In this document: piece after piece, positions 6,800 through 14,033 of the stretch | Position numbering within the stretch: position 1 is the first letter of the stretch | Layout: every line of letters begins with the position of its first letter | Assembly: GCA_025934635.1 (NCBI GenBank) | Contig: JAICWX010000123.1 | Coordinates: 1 to 23,193, forward strand | Direction: 5' to 3' | Source of the DNA: Streptosporangiaceae bacterium | GTDB lineage: Bacteria > Actinomycetota > Actinomycetes > Streptosporangiales > Streptosporangiaceae | Length of the DNA stretch: 23,193 nucleotides | Translations under genes and position numbers: made by a program | The notes under the pieces: generated by a model | Told to the model about the DNA's origin: nothing | Databases searched by the model: none | The model's input: only the letters and a program-made list of their open reading frames with translations

Positions 6800-7369
6800 A
6801 TGGCCGTGACCGTGGCTGTATCGGCAGAGGCAATGGGCGGGCGACACAGCTTCGGTCACGATCAGCTCGCCGCTGACGGTGAGGCGGCCGATCGGGGGCC
6901 TGCCCAGGATCAGATTGCCGAGATGGCATGGCTGCTGCGCGGCACGCGCGGCAGCGTACTCCTGGGCGGCAGCATATTGGGCGCGCTCTCGGTCGGAATC
7001 GCGCTGGAGGCCGCGTTCTCGCCCTCCGTACTGCGCCCCGGGCCGGCCGGCGTGGCGTGCGTCAGCCTGCTCGGCTGCCTGATCCTGTGCTGGCTGCGGG
7101 CCGCCTCGCTGCTGCTGCTGGCCAGCCGCCCGGTCCTCGACCAGCTGAACGACCACCGCTGGCGCACTGGCGCCCCGCTCGATCCCCGGGTACGGTGGCT
7201 GACCGGGCTGTCCGCGGACGGCGAGGCGGCCTGGAACTGGGCGCAGGTGAACCTCATGCTCGGCGCGGTCCGCCACCGCCGGGAGCGGATCCAGCTGGCC
7301 GACACCTGGACCTTCATCACGGTCGCGTGCTTCCTGGCCTGGACCGTGACGGTCTTGCTGGGAGCGTGA
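6800..7369 (+). CDS. Hypothetical membrane protein
   Basis: I do not recognise a family for this 189-residue protein. The first 40 residues are polar (MAVTVAVSAEAMGG...). Membrane segments are predicted at about 51-73, 84-108 and 171-188, the last at the extreme C-terminus. Between segments 2 and 3 lies a 60-residue soluble part rich in Trp, Arg and Asp (LNDHRWRTGAPLDPRVRWL, AWNWAQVNLMLGAVRHRRERIQL). GGAGG at 6787-6791, eight bases before ATG 6800, supports the start. Strong third-position GC supports coding. A very stable hairpin follows 25 bases after the stop, so it appears to be its own transcription unit. Confidence 0.8.
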   Translation: MAVTVAVSAEAMGGRHSFGHDQLAADGEAADRGPAQDQIAEMAWLLRGTRGSVLLGGSILGALSVGIALEAAFSPSVLRPGPAGVACVSLLGCLILCWLRAASLLLLASRPVLDQLNDHRWRTGAPLDPRVRWLTGLSADGEAAWNWAQVNLMLGAVRHRRERIQLADTWTFITVACFLAWTVTVLLGA

Positions 7370-7393
7370 GCGGGCGCGGCCCCTCCCCTGGCT

Positions 7394-7446
7394 CCTTCCC
7401 GGCCTGCCGAGCAGCGTTCCCCCTGAGGCTCGGCGGGCCGGGAAGG
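7394..7446 (+). terminator. Strong hairpin terminator
   Basis: A 19-bp arm at 7394-7412 pairs with 7428-7446 with a single T-G wobble, around a 15-base loop. It lies just after the membrane protein gene and before the Crp/Fnr gene. There is no U-tract, which is common for actinobacterial hairpin terminators. Confidence 0.65.
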
Positions 7447-7507
7447 CACGGTACCTCACAGTTTGTCAACGGAACCCGGATGGCTCATCGTAGAACCAGT
7501 ACCGGTC

Positions 7508-8236
7508 ATGACCCCCAGGCCGGCATCTGAGCCCAGCTACGGTGATATGGACCCGCAAGAGATAGTTCCCGCCCAGGGCTTCTGGGCCCTGCTCACGGAC
7601 GAGGAGCGGGCCGGCCTCAACGGCCTCGGCCGGAGCACCGTCTTTCCGGCCGGCGCGGTCATGTGCGTCGAGGGCGACCCCGCCACCCACGTGTTCATCG
7701 TGGTAGAAGGCCTGGTCAAGGTGCTCTCGGCCACGGCCGACGGTCACGAGCTGATGCTCGCGCTGCGCGGTGACGGCGACATCCTCGGCGAGGTCGCGGG
7801 CGAGATCGGCGCCCCCCGCAACGCCACGATGCGGGCCATCGGCATGGTGCGGGCACTGATCGTGGCGCACGAGAGGTTCAGCTTGTTCCTGGACGCCCAC
7901 CCGGGGGCCGGGCACGCCTACCGCCGCGTGGTCACGCACCGGTGGAGCGACGCGGATTCGAGGCTGCGCAGCCACCCGGTGACCAACGGGGCCCACCGGC
8001 TGGCGATCGTCCTGCTCGACCTGGCCATCCGGTACGGCCGCAAGACCGATGAGGGCGTGCACATCGCGGTTTCCCTGTCGCAGGAAGAGCTAGCCAGCCT
8101 GGCCGGCGCGTCGCGCGCCACGGTGACGCGCGCCCTGAGCAACTGGCGGAAGCGGGGCATCATCCGGACCGGCCAGCGGGACATCACGATCACCGGCTTC
8201 GACGACCTGCGGAGGATCGCCGGGCACCAGGCGTAG
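7508..8236 (+). CDS. Crp/Fnr family transcriptional regulator
   Basis: A cyclic-nucleotide-binding-fold regulator that would bind DNA as a dimer. From ATG 7508 it is 242 residues. The N-terminal beta-roll (about 25-140) includes FPAGAVMCVEGDPATHVFIVVEGLVKV, and GDILGEVAGEIGAPRNATMRA, the region where a cyclic nucleotide would contact Glu and Arg-x-Ala-Thr. A linker helix follows. The winged helix-turn-helix is clear at SLSQEELASLAGASRATVTRALSNWRKRGII. There are no N-terminal Fe-S cysteines, so it is not Fnr-like in sensing. Start choice is uncertain: TTG 7463 and ATG 7547 are in frame, and the TTG overlaps a TTGTCA -35-like hexamer. Its last 147 bases are overlapped antisense by the convergent MFS gene. 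Confidence 0.9.
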   Translation: MTPRPASEPSYGDMDPQEIVPAQGFWALLTDEERAGLNGLGRSTVFPAGAVMCVEGDPATHVFIVVEGLVKVLSATADGHELMLALRGDGDILGEVAGEIGAPRNATMRAIGMVRALIVAHERFSLFLDAHPGAGHAYRRVVTHRWSDADSRLRSHPVTNGAHRLAIVLLDLAIRYGRKTDEGVHIAVSLSQEELASLAGASRATVTRALSNWRKRGIIRTGQRDITITGFDDLRRIAGHQA

Positions 8237-9670
8237 CGACTCCGCCGCTTCGTACCTCGCCGCGGTCCTGCTGGCAGTGCCCACCGCCCACCGGCTGGCC
8301 GTCACCAGCCCGAGCACCACGATCACCGCGCCCATGGCCGCCAGCAGCAGCCAGCCGGCGTGGCTGGCCGCCACGAACCCGGTCCGCAGCGGCTGGCCGC
8401 GCAGGTTCCCGGCCAGCAGCGAGCCGGCCACGGCGATGCCCAGGACCTGGCCGATCTGGCGGCTGGTGGAGGCGATGCCGGAGGCCACGCCGGCCTGCGA
8501 GGCCGGCAGGCCGGACACCGCCGTGTACGTGATCGGGGCGTTGATCACCCCGCCGCCGATGCCGAACACGACGAAGGCGACGGCCAGCGGCGCCAGCGCC
8601 GAGGACGCGGTGAGCCGGGACAGCAGCAGGCCGCCCGCGGCCAGCGCCAGGCCGGCCGCCACCATGGGCAGCCGCGCCCCGCGCCGGGCGAGAACCCGGC
8701 TGGACACCAGCGCGCCGAGGGCCACCATGGTCGCCATCGGCAGCAGGTGCAGGCCCGCGCTCACCGCGGACAGCCCGCGCACTTCCTGCAGGTACAGCGT
8801 GGCCAGGAAGAGAAAGCCGCCGACGGCGGCGGTGGCGCTGATCGCGGTCAGCACCGCGCCCGCCAGCGGCGCGCTGCGGAAGAACCGGGGGTCGAGCACG
8901 GGATCGGTCCGCCGGGCCTCGTAGCCCCCGAACGCGGCGAGGGCCGCCGCCGCCACCGCGAACAGCGCCACGATGACCGGCGAGCGCCAGCCGAGGGCCG
9001 GCCCCTCGATGATCGCGTAGGTCAGCGACCCGAGCATGACGATGATCAGCGCCTGCCCCACCGGGTCCGGCCGGCGCGGCCGGGGCGCCCGCGACTCCGG
9101 CACGAACCGGGCGGTCAGCGCGATGGCGGCCAGGCCGACCGGGATGTTCACGTAGAACGTGCCCCGCCAGCCGATGGAGTCGACCAGGAAGCCGCCGATG
9201 ACCGGCCCGAGCGACATGGACAGGCCGTAAGTGGCGCTCCAGACGCCGATCGCGCGGGCGCGCTCGGTCTTGTCGGTGAAGGTGTTGGTGATGATGGACA
9301 TCGCCACCGGGTTGAGCATGGAGCCGCCGATGGCCTGCATCATCCGGAACGCGACCAGCCAGCCCAGGCCCGGCGCCAGGCTGCACAGCGCGGAACCCGC
9401 GGTGAAGACGGCCAGGCCGGTCTGGAAGACGCGGCGGCGGCCGATCCGGTCGGCGGTCGCCCCGGACAGCATCAGCAAGCTGGCGAGCACGAGCGCGTAG
9501 CCGTCGACGGTCCACTGCAGGCCGGCCACCGAGGCGTGCAGGTCCCGTCCGATGGACGGCAGCGCGATGTTCACGATCGTGCTGTCCAGGCCCACGATGA
9601 ACAGGCTGGACGAGCAGATCACGAGCACCAGCAGGCGCCGGCGGCGGCTGAGCTCTGGCAGCGCTATCAC
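8090..9670 (-). CDS. MFS transporter, DHA2-type exporter (second of a tandem pair)
   Basis: About 526 residues, EmrB/QacA-like, 14 membrane segments expected. Helix 1 has GLDSTIVNIALPSI. Motif A is ATADRIGRRRVF and motif C is LGPVIGGFLV. The protein is very similar along its length to the exporter encoded just upstream (for example PDPVGQ...IIVMLGSLTYAIIEGPALGWRSP in both), indicating tandem duplication. Its last 49 residues (from SLRLVPGDPP) are read antisense from the Crp gene and have no counterpart in its neighbour, so the ancestral stop appears lost. I start at GTG 9670. TTG 9709 is in frame but falls inside a perfect inverted repeat that looks like an operator. The substrate is unknown; the P450 two genes upstream suggests a small molecule. 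Confidence 0.88.
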   Translation of the reverse strand: MIALPELSRRRRLLVLVICSSSLFIVGLDSTIVNIALPSIGRDLHASVAGLQWTVDGYALVLASLLMLSGATADRIGRRRVFQTGLAVFTAGSALCSLAPGLGWLVAFRMMQAIGGSMLNPVAMSIITNTFTDKTERARAIGVWSATYGLSMSLGPVIGGFLVDSIGWRGTFYVNIPVGLAAIALTARFVPESRAPRPRRPDPVGQALIIVMLGSLTYAIIEGPALGWRSPVIVALFAVAAAALAAFGGYEARRTDPVLDPRFFRSAPLAGAVLTAISATAAVGGFLFLATLYLQEVRGLSAVSAGLHLLPMATMVALGALVSSRVLARRGARLPMVAAGLALAAGGLLLSRLTASSALAPLAVAFVVFGIGGGVINAPITYTAVSGLPASQAGVASGIASTSRQIGQVLGIAVAGSLLAGNLRGQPLRTGFVAASHAGWLLLAAMGAVIVVLGLVTASRWAVGTASRTAARYEAAESLRLVPGDPPQVVEAGDRDVPLAGPDDAPLPPVAQGARHRGARRAGQAG

Positions 9671-9688
9671 CCGGCCTGACTGGAATGA

Positions 9689-9712
9689 AACGTAGTTGCG
9701 TCCCTGCAACTA
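9689..9712 (-). promoter_or_regulatory. Perfect TAGTTGC-N6-GCAACTA operator with -10 box
   Basis: Seven-base arms TAGTTGC (9693-9699) and GCAACTA (9706-9712) flank six bases. On the minus strand TACGTT (9694 to 9689, TANNNT type) overlaps the downstream arm, so a bound dimer would cover the -10 region of the exporter gene. A degenerate version of the same element lies at 4480-4499. Confidence 0.6.
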
Positions 9713-9789
9713 ACTATTTCGGGTGCCGGGCGGCGAGCCAAGGCCGGATGGCTGAGATTTTCGTCACCGGGGAGTGAGCAGGCCAGGTT

Positions 9790-11355
9790 TCAGTCGGGCA
9801 CGGGATCACCCTCGGCCAGCCGGGCCGCGGTCGCCCGGGCCCACCTGGTCGTGCAGAGCAGGCCGAGCAGCAGGACGGCGTAGCCGCAGCCCGCGAGGAT
9901 CCACCAGCCCGCGTGGGCGGCCCGGACGAAGCCGTCCTGCATCGACCCGCGGATGCTGGCGGCCAGGACCGATCCCACGATGGCCACGCCCAGCGACTGG
10001 CCGAGCTGCCGGCTGGCGGAGTTCATGCCGGAGGCCATCCCCGCCTGGGTCTTCGGCACGCCGGACATCACCCCGTTGGTGATCGGCGAGCTCACCATGC
10101 CGGCCCCGACGCCGAACATCGCGTAGGTGACGACCAGGTACAGGTGCTCGGTCGAGCCGGTCAGCCGGGACAGCGCGGCACTGCTGATGGTCATGGCGGC
10201 GCCCGCGATGATCAGCGGGACCCGCGGGCCCCGCTTGGCGACCATCCGGCCGGCCAGCGGGGCGCACAGCGCCATGACCACCGGCATCGGCAGGATCGTC
10301 AGGCCGGCCTGCAGCGCCGACAGGCCCCGCACGTCCTGCAGGTACAGCGTGGACAGGAACAGGAAGCCGGCCATCGCCGCGATCGCGCAGACCGCGCTCA
10401 GGTTGGCCCCCGCGAACGGCACGCTGCGGAAGAACCTCAGGTCGACCACGGGTTCGGGGCGACGGGGCTCGTAGGCGAGCAGGACCGCGAGCGCGGCGGT
10501 CGCCAGCGCGAAAAAACCGAAGATCTCCGGCGAGCGCCAGCCGAGCGCGGGACCCTCGATGATCGCGTAGGCGAGCGAGCCGAGCATCACGATGATGACG
10601 AACTGGCCCACCGGATCGGCACGGCGTGCCCGCGGTGCCCGCGAGTCCGGGACGAACAGCGCGGTCAGCGAGATGGCCGCCAGGCCGACGGGGATGTTCG
10701 CCCAGAAGATGCCGCGCCAGCCGACGGTCCCGACCAGGACGCCGCCGAGCACCGGGCCGAGCGCCATGGACAGGCCGAACACGCCGTCCCAGACGCCGAT
10801 CGCGCGGGCGCGCTCGGCCCGCCCGGTGAACGTGTTCGTGATGATGCCCAGCGCCGCCGGGTTGAGCATCGAGCCGCCCACGCCCTGCAGGATCCGGAAC
10901 CCGATCAGCCAGCCCAGGCCCGGGGCCAGGCTGCACAGCCAGGAGCCGAGGGTGAACAGCGACAGGCCCACCTGGAAGATGGTCCGGCGGCCGACCCGGT
11001 CGGCGAGCGCGCCGGCGAACATCAGCAGCGCGGCCAGCGCGATGGTGTAGGAGGCGACCGTCCACTGCAGCCCGGACACGCCGGCGTGCAGTTCCCGCCC
11101 GATGGTGGGCAGCCCGACGTTCACGATGGTGTTGTCCAGGCCCACCATGAACAGGCTCATGCAGCAGACCGCGAGCATGAGGGCGCGCCGCCCGGAGCTG
11201 ATCCCGGCCGGCCCGGGGGCCGGGTGCGGATAGGGGCGGAGACCTGGCTGGCGGGCGCCGGACTCGAGGCCCGGGACCGGCCCGGGCTTACGTTCTGGTA
11301 GTCGATCAGGCACGATGTGTGACCTCTGGCGGGCAGTTCTCCCTGGTGCCTGCAT
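9790..11355 (-). CDS. MFS transporter, DHA2-type exporter (first of a tandem pair)
   Basis: A 521-residue EmrB/QacA-like major facilitator, probably a proton-driven exporter. Helix 1 contains GLDNTIVNVGLPTI, motif A is GALADRVGRRTIF and motif C is LGPVLGGVLV; the second half has RMVAKRGPRVPL and VGAGMVSSPITNGVM. The first ~50 residues are polar with codon use less GC3-biased than the core, so the true start may lie downstream (GTG 11313 is one option). ATG 11355 is kept because AAGGGG is eight bases upstream. It lies 47 bases after the P450 stop on the same strand, so co-transcription is likely. The gene is a paralogue of the next exporter. Confidence 0.9.
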   Translation of the reverse strand: MQAPGRTARQRSHIVPDRLPERKPGPVPGLESGARQPGLRPYPHPAPGPAGISSGRRALMLAVCCMSLFMVGLDNTIVNVGLPTIGRELHAGVSGLQWTVASYTIALAALLMFAGALADRVGRRTIFQVGLSLFTLGSWLCSLAPGLGWLIGFRILQGVGGSMLNPAALGIITNTFTGRAERARAIGVWDGVFGLSMALGPVLGGVLVGTVGWRGIFWANIPVGLAAISLTALFVPDSRAPRARRADPVGQFVIIVMLGSLAYAIIEGPALGWRSPEIFGFFALATAALAVLLAYEPRRPEPVVDLRFFRSVPFAGANLSAVCAIAAMAGFLFLSTLYLQDVRGLSALQAGLTILPMPVVMALCAPLAGRMVAKRGPRVPLIIAGAAMTISSAALSRLTGSTEHLYLVVTYAMFGVGAGMVSSPITNGVMSGVPKTQAGMASGMNSASRQLGQSLGVAIVGSVLAASIRGSMQDGFVRAAHAGWWILAGCGYAVLLLGLLCTTRWARATAARLAEGDPVPD

Positions 11356-11374
11356 CGTGCGAACCCCTTGGGTC

Positions 11375-11395
11375 GTACTCGCCGCGGACGAGTAC
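11375..11395. promoter_or_regulatory. GTACTCG-N7-CGAGTAC inverted repeat
   Basis: Perfect seven-base arms at 11375-11381 and 11389-11395 lie in the 47-base gap between the P450 stop and the exporter start, with CCGCGG in the centre. Size and position suit a TetR-type operator for the exporter, but no regulator gene in the window is an obvious partner. It could also be an intercistronic RNA hairpin. Confidence 0.5.
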
Positions 11396-11402
11396 TGCCT
11401 AT

Positions 11403-12650
11403 CTATGACACGTCTGGCGCGGGGCCGTGGTTCGGGCTCATCGCCGATGTTCCCGGCCAGCGGACCGGGAGCTTGTCGATCCCGTAGATGCCCTCGATGC
11501 CGCCCAGCTGGGGCGGGCCGTCCAGGGTGAGGCCGGGAGCGCGCGGCGCGAGGAACGCCAGCGCCTCCTCGAGCTCGGCCCGGGCCAGGTTCGCGCCCGG
11601 GCAGTAGTGGGCGCCCGCCCCGAACGTGAGCACCCGGCCCGCCCGGGCGGCGGTGATGTCGAAGCTCTCGCCGCCCTCGCCCTCGCGGTTGGCCCGCTCG
11701 GCGCAGACCGCCACGATCGTGCCCGCCGGGAAGATGACGTCACGGAACTCCACCTGCTCCAGGCAGATCCGCGCGGTGAACGGCGTGACCGGCTCGAACC
11801 GCAGCACCTCGTCGACCGCACGCGGTGCGAGGCCGGGGTCGGCGGCCAGCCGCGCCCACTGGCCGGGATGGGCGGCGAACAGCCGGATCGCGTGCGCGAG
11901 CTGGCCCGCGGTGGTGTCGATGCCGCCCGCCAGCAGGTTCACCACCAGCTGCACGCACTCGCCGGCCGACAGCCGGTCACCCTGATCCCGGGCCGCCAGC
12001 AGCGAGCTGATCAGGTCATCGCCGGGCGCCGCGCGCCTGGCCTCGAGCAGCCCGGTCACGTAGGCCTCGACCTCGGTGACCGCCCGCTCGATCTCGTCGC
12101 GGCTGGCATCGAGGGCCCGGATGTCGAACTGCCGCTGCACCCAGGTGGACCAGGCGTGCAGTCGCCCGGCGTCCTGCTGCGGCGCGCCGAGCACGGTCGC
12201 GATCGTCAGCGCGGGATACGGCCGGGCCACCGCGGCGACGAAGTCACAGCCGCCGCCGTCGGCGACCTGCGCCCACAGTCCCGCCAGGAAGCCGCGCATC
12301 ACCGGGCGCCACCGGTCGGCGGCCCGCGGCGTCAGAGCCGGCCCGACCAGCGCCCGGAGCCGCCGGTGGTGCTCGCCGCCGAGGTTCAGGATGTTGGCGT
12401 CGATGTGCTCGGCCAGCGGGCCGCTGCTCACCCCGAAGAACCCGGCGATCTGGCGGCCGGGGAACGCGGTCTTCTTCGACCGCAGGAAGAACTCGCCCGC
12501 GTCGTGATCGAGCACCAGGTAAGCCAGTGGTGACCTGGCCAGCCAGCCGTGCTGGCGGATCCCGGCGAGCTGGGCGTGATAGCGATCAGCCGGGACGTCC
12601 GGCTCCGCGTAATCGAACGCCGGCAGGTCAAGATCGGACACAAGGTTCAT
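11403..12650 (-). CDS. Cytochrome P450
   Basis: A 415-residue soluble bacterial class I-type P450, which would need ferredoxin and reductase partners not present here. Visible motifs are the C-helix EHHRRLR (93-99), the I-helix oxygen-binding motif AGGIDTT (241-247), ExxR as EVLR (281-284) and the heme loop FGAGAHYCPG (343-352) with the heme ligand C350. All are intact, so a monooxygenase is expected; the substrate cannot be read from sequence. No signal or membrane anchor is present. The start ATG 12648-12650 lies 10 bases after a TACCGT -10 box, giving a very short leader. Two exporters follow on the same strand, consistent with oxidation and export of a metabolite or xenobiotic. Confidence 0.93.
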   Translation of the reverse strand: MNLVSDLDLPAFDYAEPDVPADRYHAQLAGIRQHGWLARSPLAYLVLDHDAGEFFLRSKKTAFPGRQIAGFFGVSSGPLAEHIDANILNLGGEHHRRLRALVGPALTPRAADRWRPVMRGFLAGLWAQVADGGGCDFVAAVARPYPALTIATVLGAPQQDAGRLHAWSTWVQRQFDIRALDASRDEIERAVTEVEAYVTGLLEARRAAPGDDLISSLLAARDQGDRLSAGECVQLVVNLLAGGIDTTAGQLAHAIRLFAAHPGQWARLAADPGLAPRAVDEVLRFEPVTPFTARICLEQVEFRDVIFPAGTIVAVCAERANREGEGGESFDITAARAGRVLTFGAGAHYCPGANLARAELEEALAFLAPRAPGLTLDGPPQLGGIEGIYGIDKLPVRWPGTSAMSPNHGPAPDVS

Positions 12651-12660
12651 AACAGATATG

Positions 12661-12688
12661 ACGGTACACGGTTGCTGGATGTAGTCAA
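12661..12688 (-). promoter_or_regulatory. P450 promoter
   Basis: On the minus strand TTGACT (12688 to 12683) and TACCGT (12666 to 12661) are separated by 16 bases. The -10 ends ten bases before the P450 ATG, so the leader would be only a few bases. No Shine-Dalgarno is visible, consistent with near-leaderless translation. Confidence 0.5.
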
Positions 12689-12860
12689 GTGGTTACGTTT
12701 AGCACTTCCGCACCGTTTCACCCTGCACGATGAGCGTCCGCAGTCTAGATTTGCTAGCTAACGGGCTGTTGTCCAAGGTAGCAACGTGCCGAGGGGGGAG
12801 GGGAGAGCCATTAGCCGCAGACTTCTACAGCTGGTCATACCGGTAACTCCGGAGCGGAGG

Positions 12861-13322
12861 ATGTTCCGGATCCATGACCCGTCTGTCGACCCGGACGCCC
12901 CCGGTGGTCCGCTGCCCCCGGTCGGCGCCTTGATCAGCACCAACCGCGAGCAGCTGTGGGTCGGCAGCCTGCAGGAGGACATCGACGTCCGGCTCGTCCT
13001 CGAGGAATGGGACGAGGCGCCGCCGCCGTGCGGTGACGCCTGGGACGAAGAGGCCAAGGGCGCGATCTACCTGCGCGGCCAGCTGAGCATCAGCATGGGC
13101 CTGGCCGGCACCGCCGTCCGCGGCCTGCGGCTGGCGGGCGGGGTCGGGGACTACTCGGTGCGGGTGTACGCGGGGAACCGCGACCAGGTCACGCGGCGCT
13201 ACGCGCAGCTCTTCGACCACCACCGCAACCCGCTCAGCGACGAGTTCCAGCAGGAGAAGAAGACGCTCGAGGGGCTCGAGCGCTACCTCGTCCAGCTGTG
13301 GCGGGAATCCTTAGGGGGCTAA
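12861..13322 (+). CDS. Hypothetical protein
   Basis: I do not recognise this 153-residue soluble protein. It begins MFRIHDPSVDPDAPGG, has an acidic middle (EEWDEAPPPCGDAWDEEAKG), then IYLRGQLSISMGLAGTAVRGLRLAGGVGDYSVRVYAGNRDQV and a charged helical C-terminus ending in YLVQLWRES. There is one Cys and there are no membrane segments. An upstream GTG at 12786 is in frame. The 25 codons between have poor GC3 and rare codons (AGA, CTA, ATA, CTT), so I start at ATG 12861, with GGAG six bases upstream. It ends in a 4-base convergent overlap with the DUF3040 gene. Confidence 0.75.
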   Translation: MFRIHDPSVDPDAPGGPLPPVGALISTNREQLWVGSLQEDIDVRLVLEEWDEAPPPCGDAWDEEAKGAIYLRGQLSISMGLAGTAVRGLRLAGGVGDYSVRVYAGNRDQVTRRYAQLFDHHRNPLSDEFQQEKKTLEGLERYLVQLWRESLGG

Positions 13323-13768
13323 GGTCCTGCGGCCGGCGCCGGCGCCTGACCGGCGGCCTGATCCTGGGACTGCGACGCCTTGGCGCCCGCGGCGGGCTTG
13401 GCTGACGACGTCGCGCTGGAGGTCGCGCTCACGCTGGCACTGGCGGACGCGGGCGCGTGACTCGGCGGGGGCGGGGTGCTCCCGGTGGCCGTGATCGCGG
13501 TGTTGCCCGGGGTGCCCGCACTCGGCGTGGCGGGGGTGCGCGCGCTGTGCGCGCGGAACGGGATCATCGCGTAGACCATCAACGACACCATCGCGACGAG
13601 CAGCACCGTGAACAGCGAGCCGATGATGCGCGCCCGGGGGGAGCGCAGGACGCGAGCCGGCCCGGGCCGCCGGAATGCCGTCATGCAGGTGGCAAGACCG
13701 GGGTCGTCAGCCGCGAGCCGCCGTTCGATCTCGGCCAGCGCGCGCTGCTCGTCCATCGACAGGGCCAT
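13319..13768 (-). CDS. DUF3040 domain membrane protein
   Basis: A 149-residue protein of the actinobacterial DUF3040 family. The diagnostic N-terminus is LSMDEQRALAEIERRLAADDPGLA (3-26), followed by a basic stretch, one membrane helix at about 47-69 and a long low-complexity tail rich in Ala, Ser, Pro and Thr (76-149). Family members usually have two membrane segments; here only one is clear, and the Ala/Ser/Pro tail replaces the second. Function is unknown. GGAGG precedes ATG 13768 at good spacing. A promoter-like TTGGAT-17-CATAGT (minus strand, 13838 to 13810) lies upstream. The stop overlaps that of the convergent unknown gene by four bases. Confidence 0.85.
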   Translation of the reverse strand: MALSMDEQRALAEIERRLAADDPGLATCMTAFRRPGPARVLRSPRARIIGSLFTVLLVAMVSLMVYAMIPFRAHSARTPATPSAGTPGNTAITATGSTPPPPSHAPASASASVSATSSATSSAKPAAGAKASQSQDQAAGQAPAPAAGP

Positions 13769-13809
13769 TCAGCAACCTCCGCGTCGTGCTCCGGGGTGAC
13801 TACCCTCTC

Positions 13810-13838
13810 ACTATGCCTCAGGAGGGGTCTTTATCCAA
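13810..13838 (-). promoter_or_regulatory. Putative DUF3040 promoter
   Basis: On the minus strand TTGGAT (13838 to 13833) and CATAGT (13815 to 13810) are separated by exactly 17 bases. They lie 42 bases before the DUF3040 start codon, which has its own Shine-Dalgarno. The match is by eye and moderate. Confidence 0.4.
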
Positions 13839-13997
13839 TTGTTCTGGCTTCGTACTTCGCCCGTTTTTCAGGGTGAGTGCCCGCCGCCCCTTCGATCCTC
13901 TAATGCCCCGCTCAGCGGCAGGTTACGCCATCGCGCCGGATGGACCGCCGCCGCCGCGCCGCGTTGAATACTGACGGCGACCCACGGCCCGCCATGC

Positions 13998-14033
13998 TTG
14001 TCATCATCGAACATCCATTCTATCGTGAAGGGC
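13998..14033 (+). promoter_or_regulatory. Leaderless promoter of the radical SAM gene
   Basis: TTGTCA (13998-14003), a 17-base spacer and TATCGT (14021-14026) precede ATG 14034 by seven bases, which predicts a leaderless transcript. This argues against the in-frame TTG at 13998 as a start, because that TTG is the -35 box itself. Confidence 0.6.

Noticed and set aside
9671..9709. TTG 9709 as start of the second exporter
   Set aside because: It lies within a perfect inverted repeat that looks like an operator and upstream of the likely -10; the added residues are not family-like.
12786..12860. GTG 12786 as start of the unknown protein
   Set aside because: The 25 codons have low GC3 and several codons rare here, unlike the rest of the gene; ATG 12861 has a GGAG upstream.
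13998..14033. TTG 13998 as start of the radical SAM protein
   Set aside because: The TTG is part of a -35-like TTGTCA with a correctly spaced -10, and the family N-terminus MRW begins at ATG 14034.
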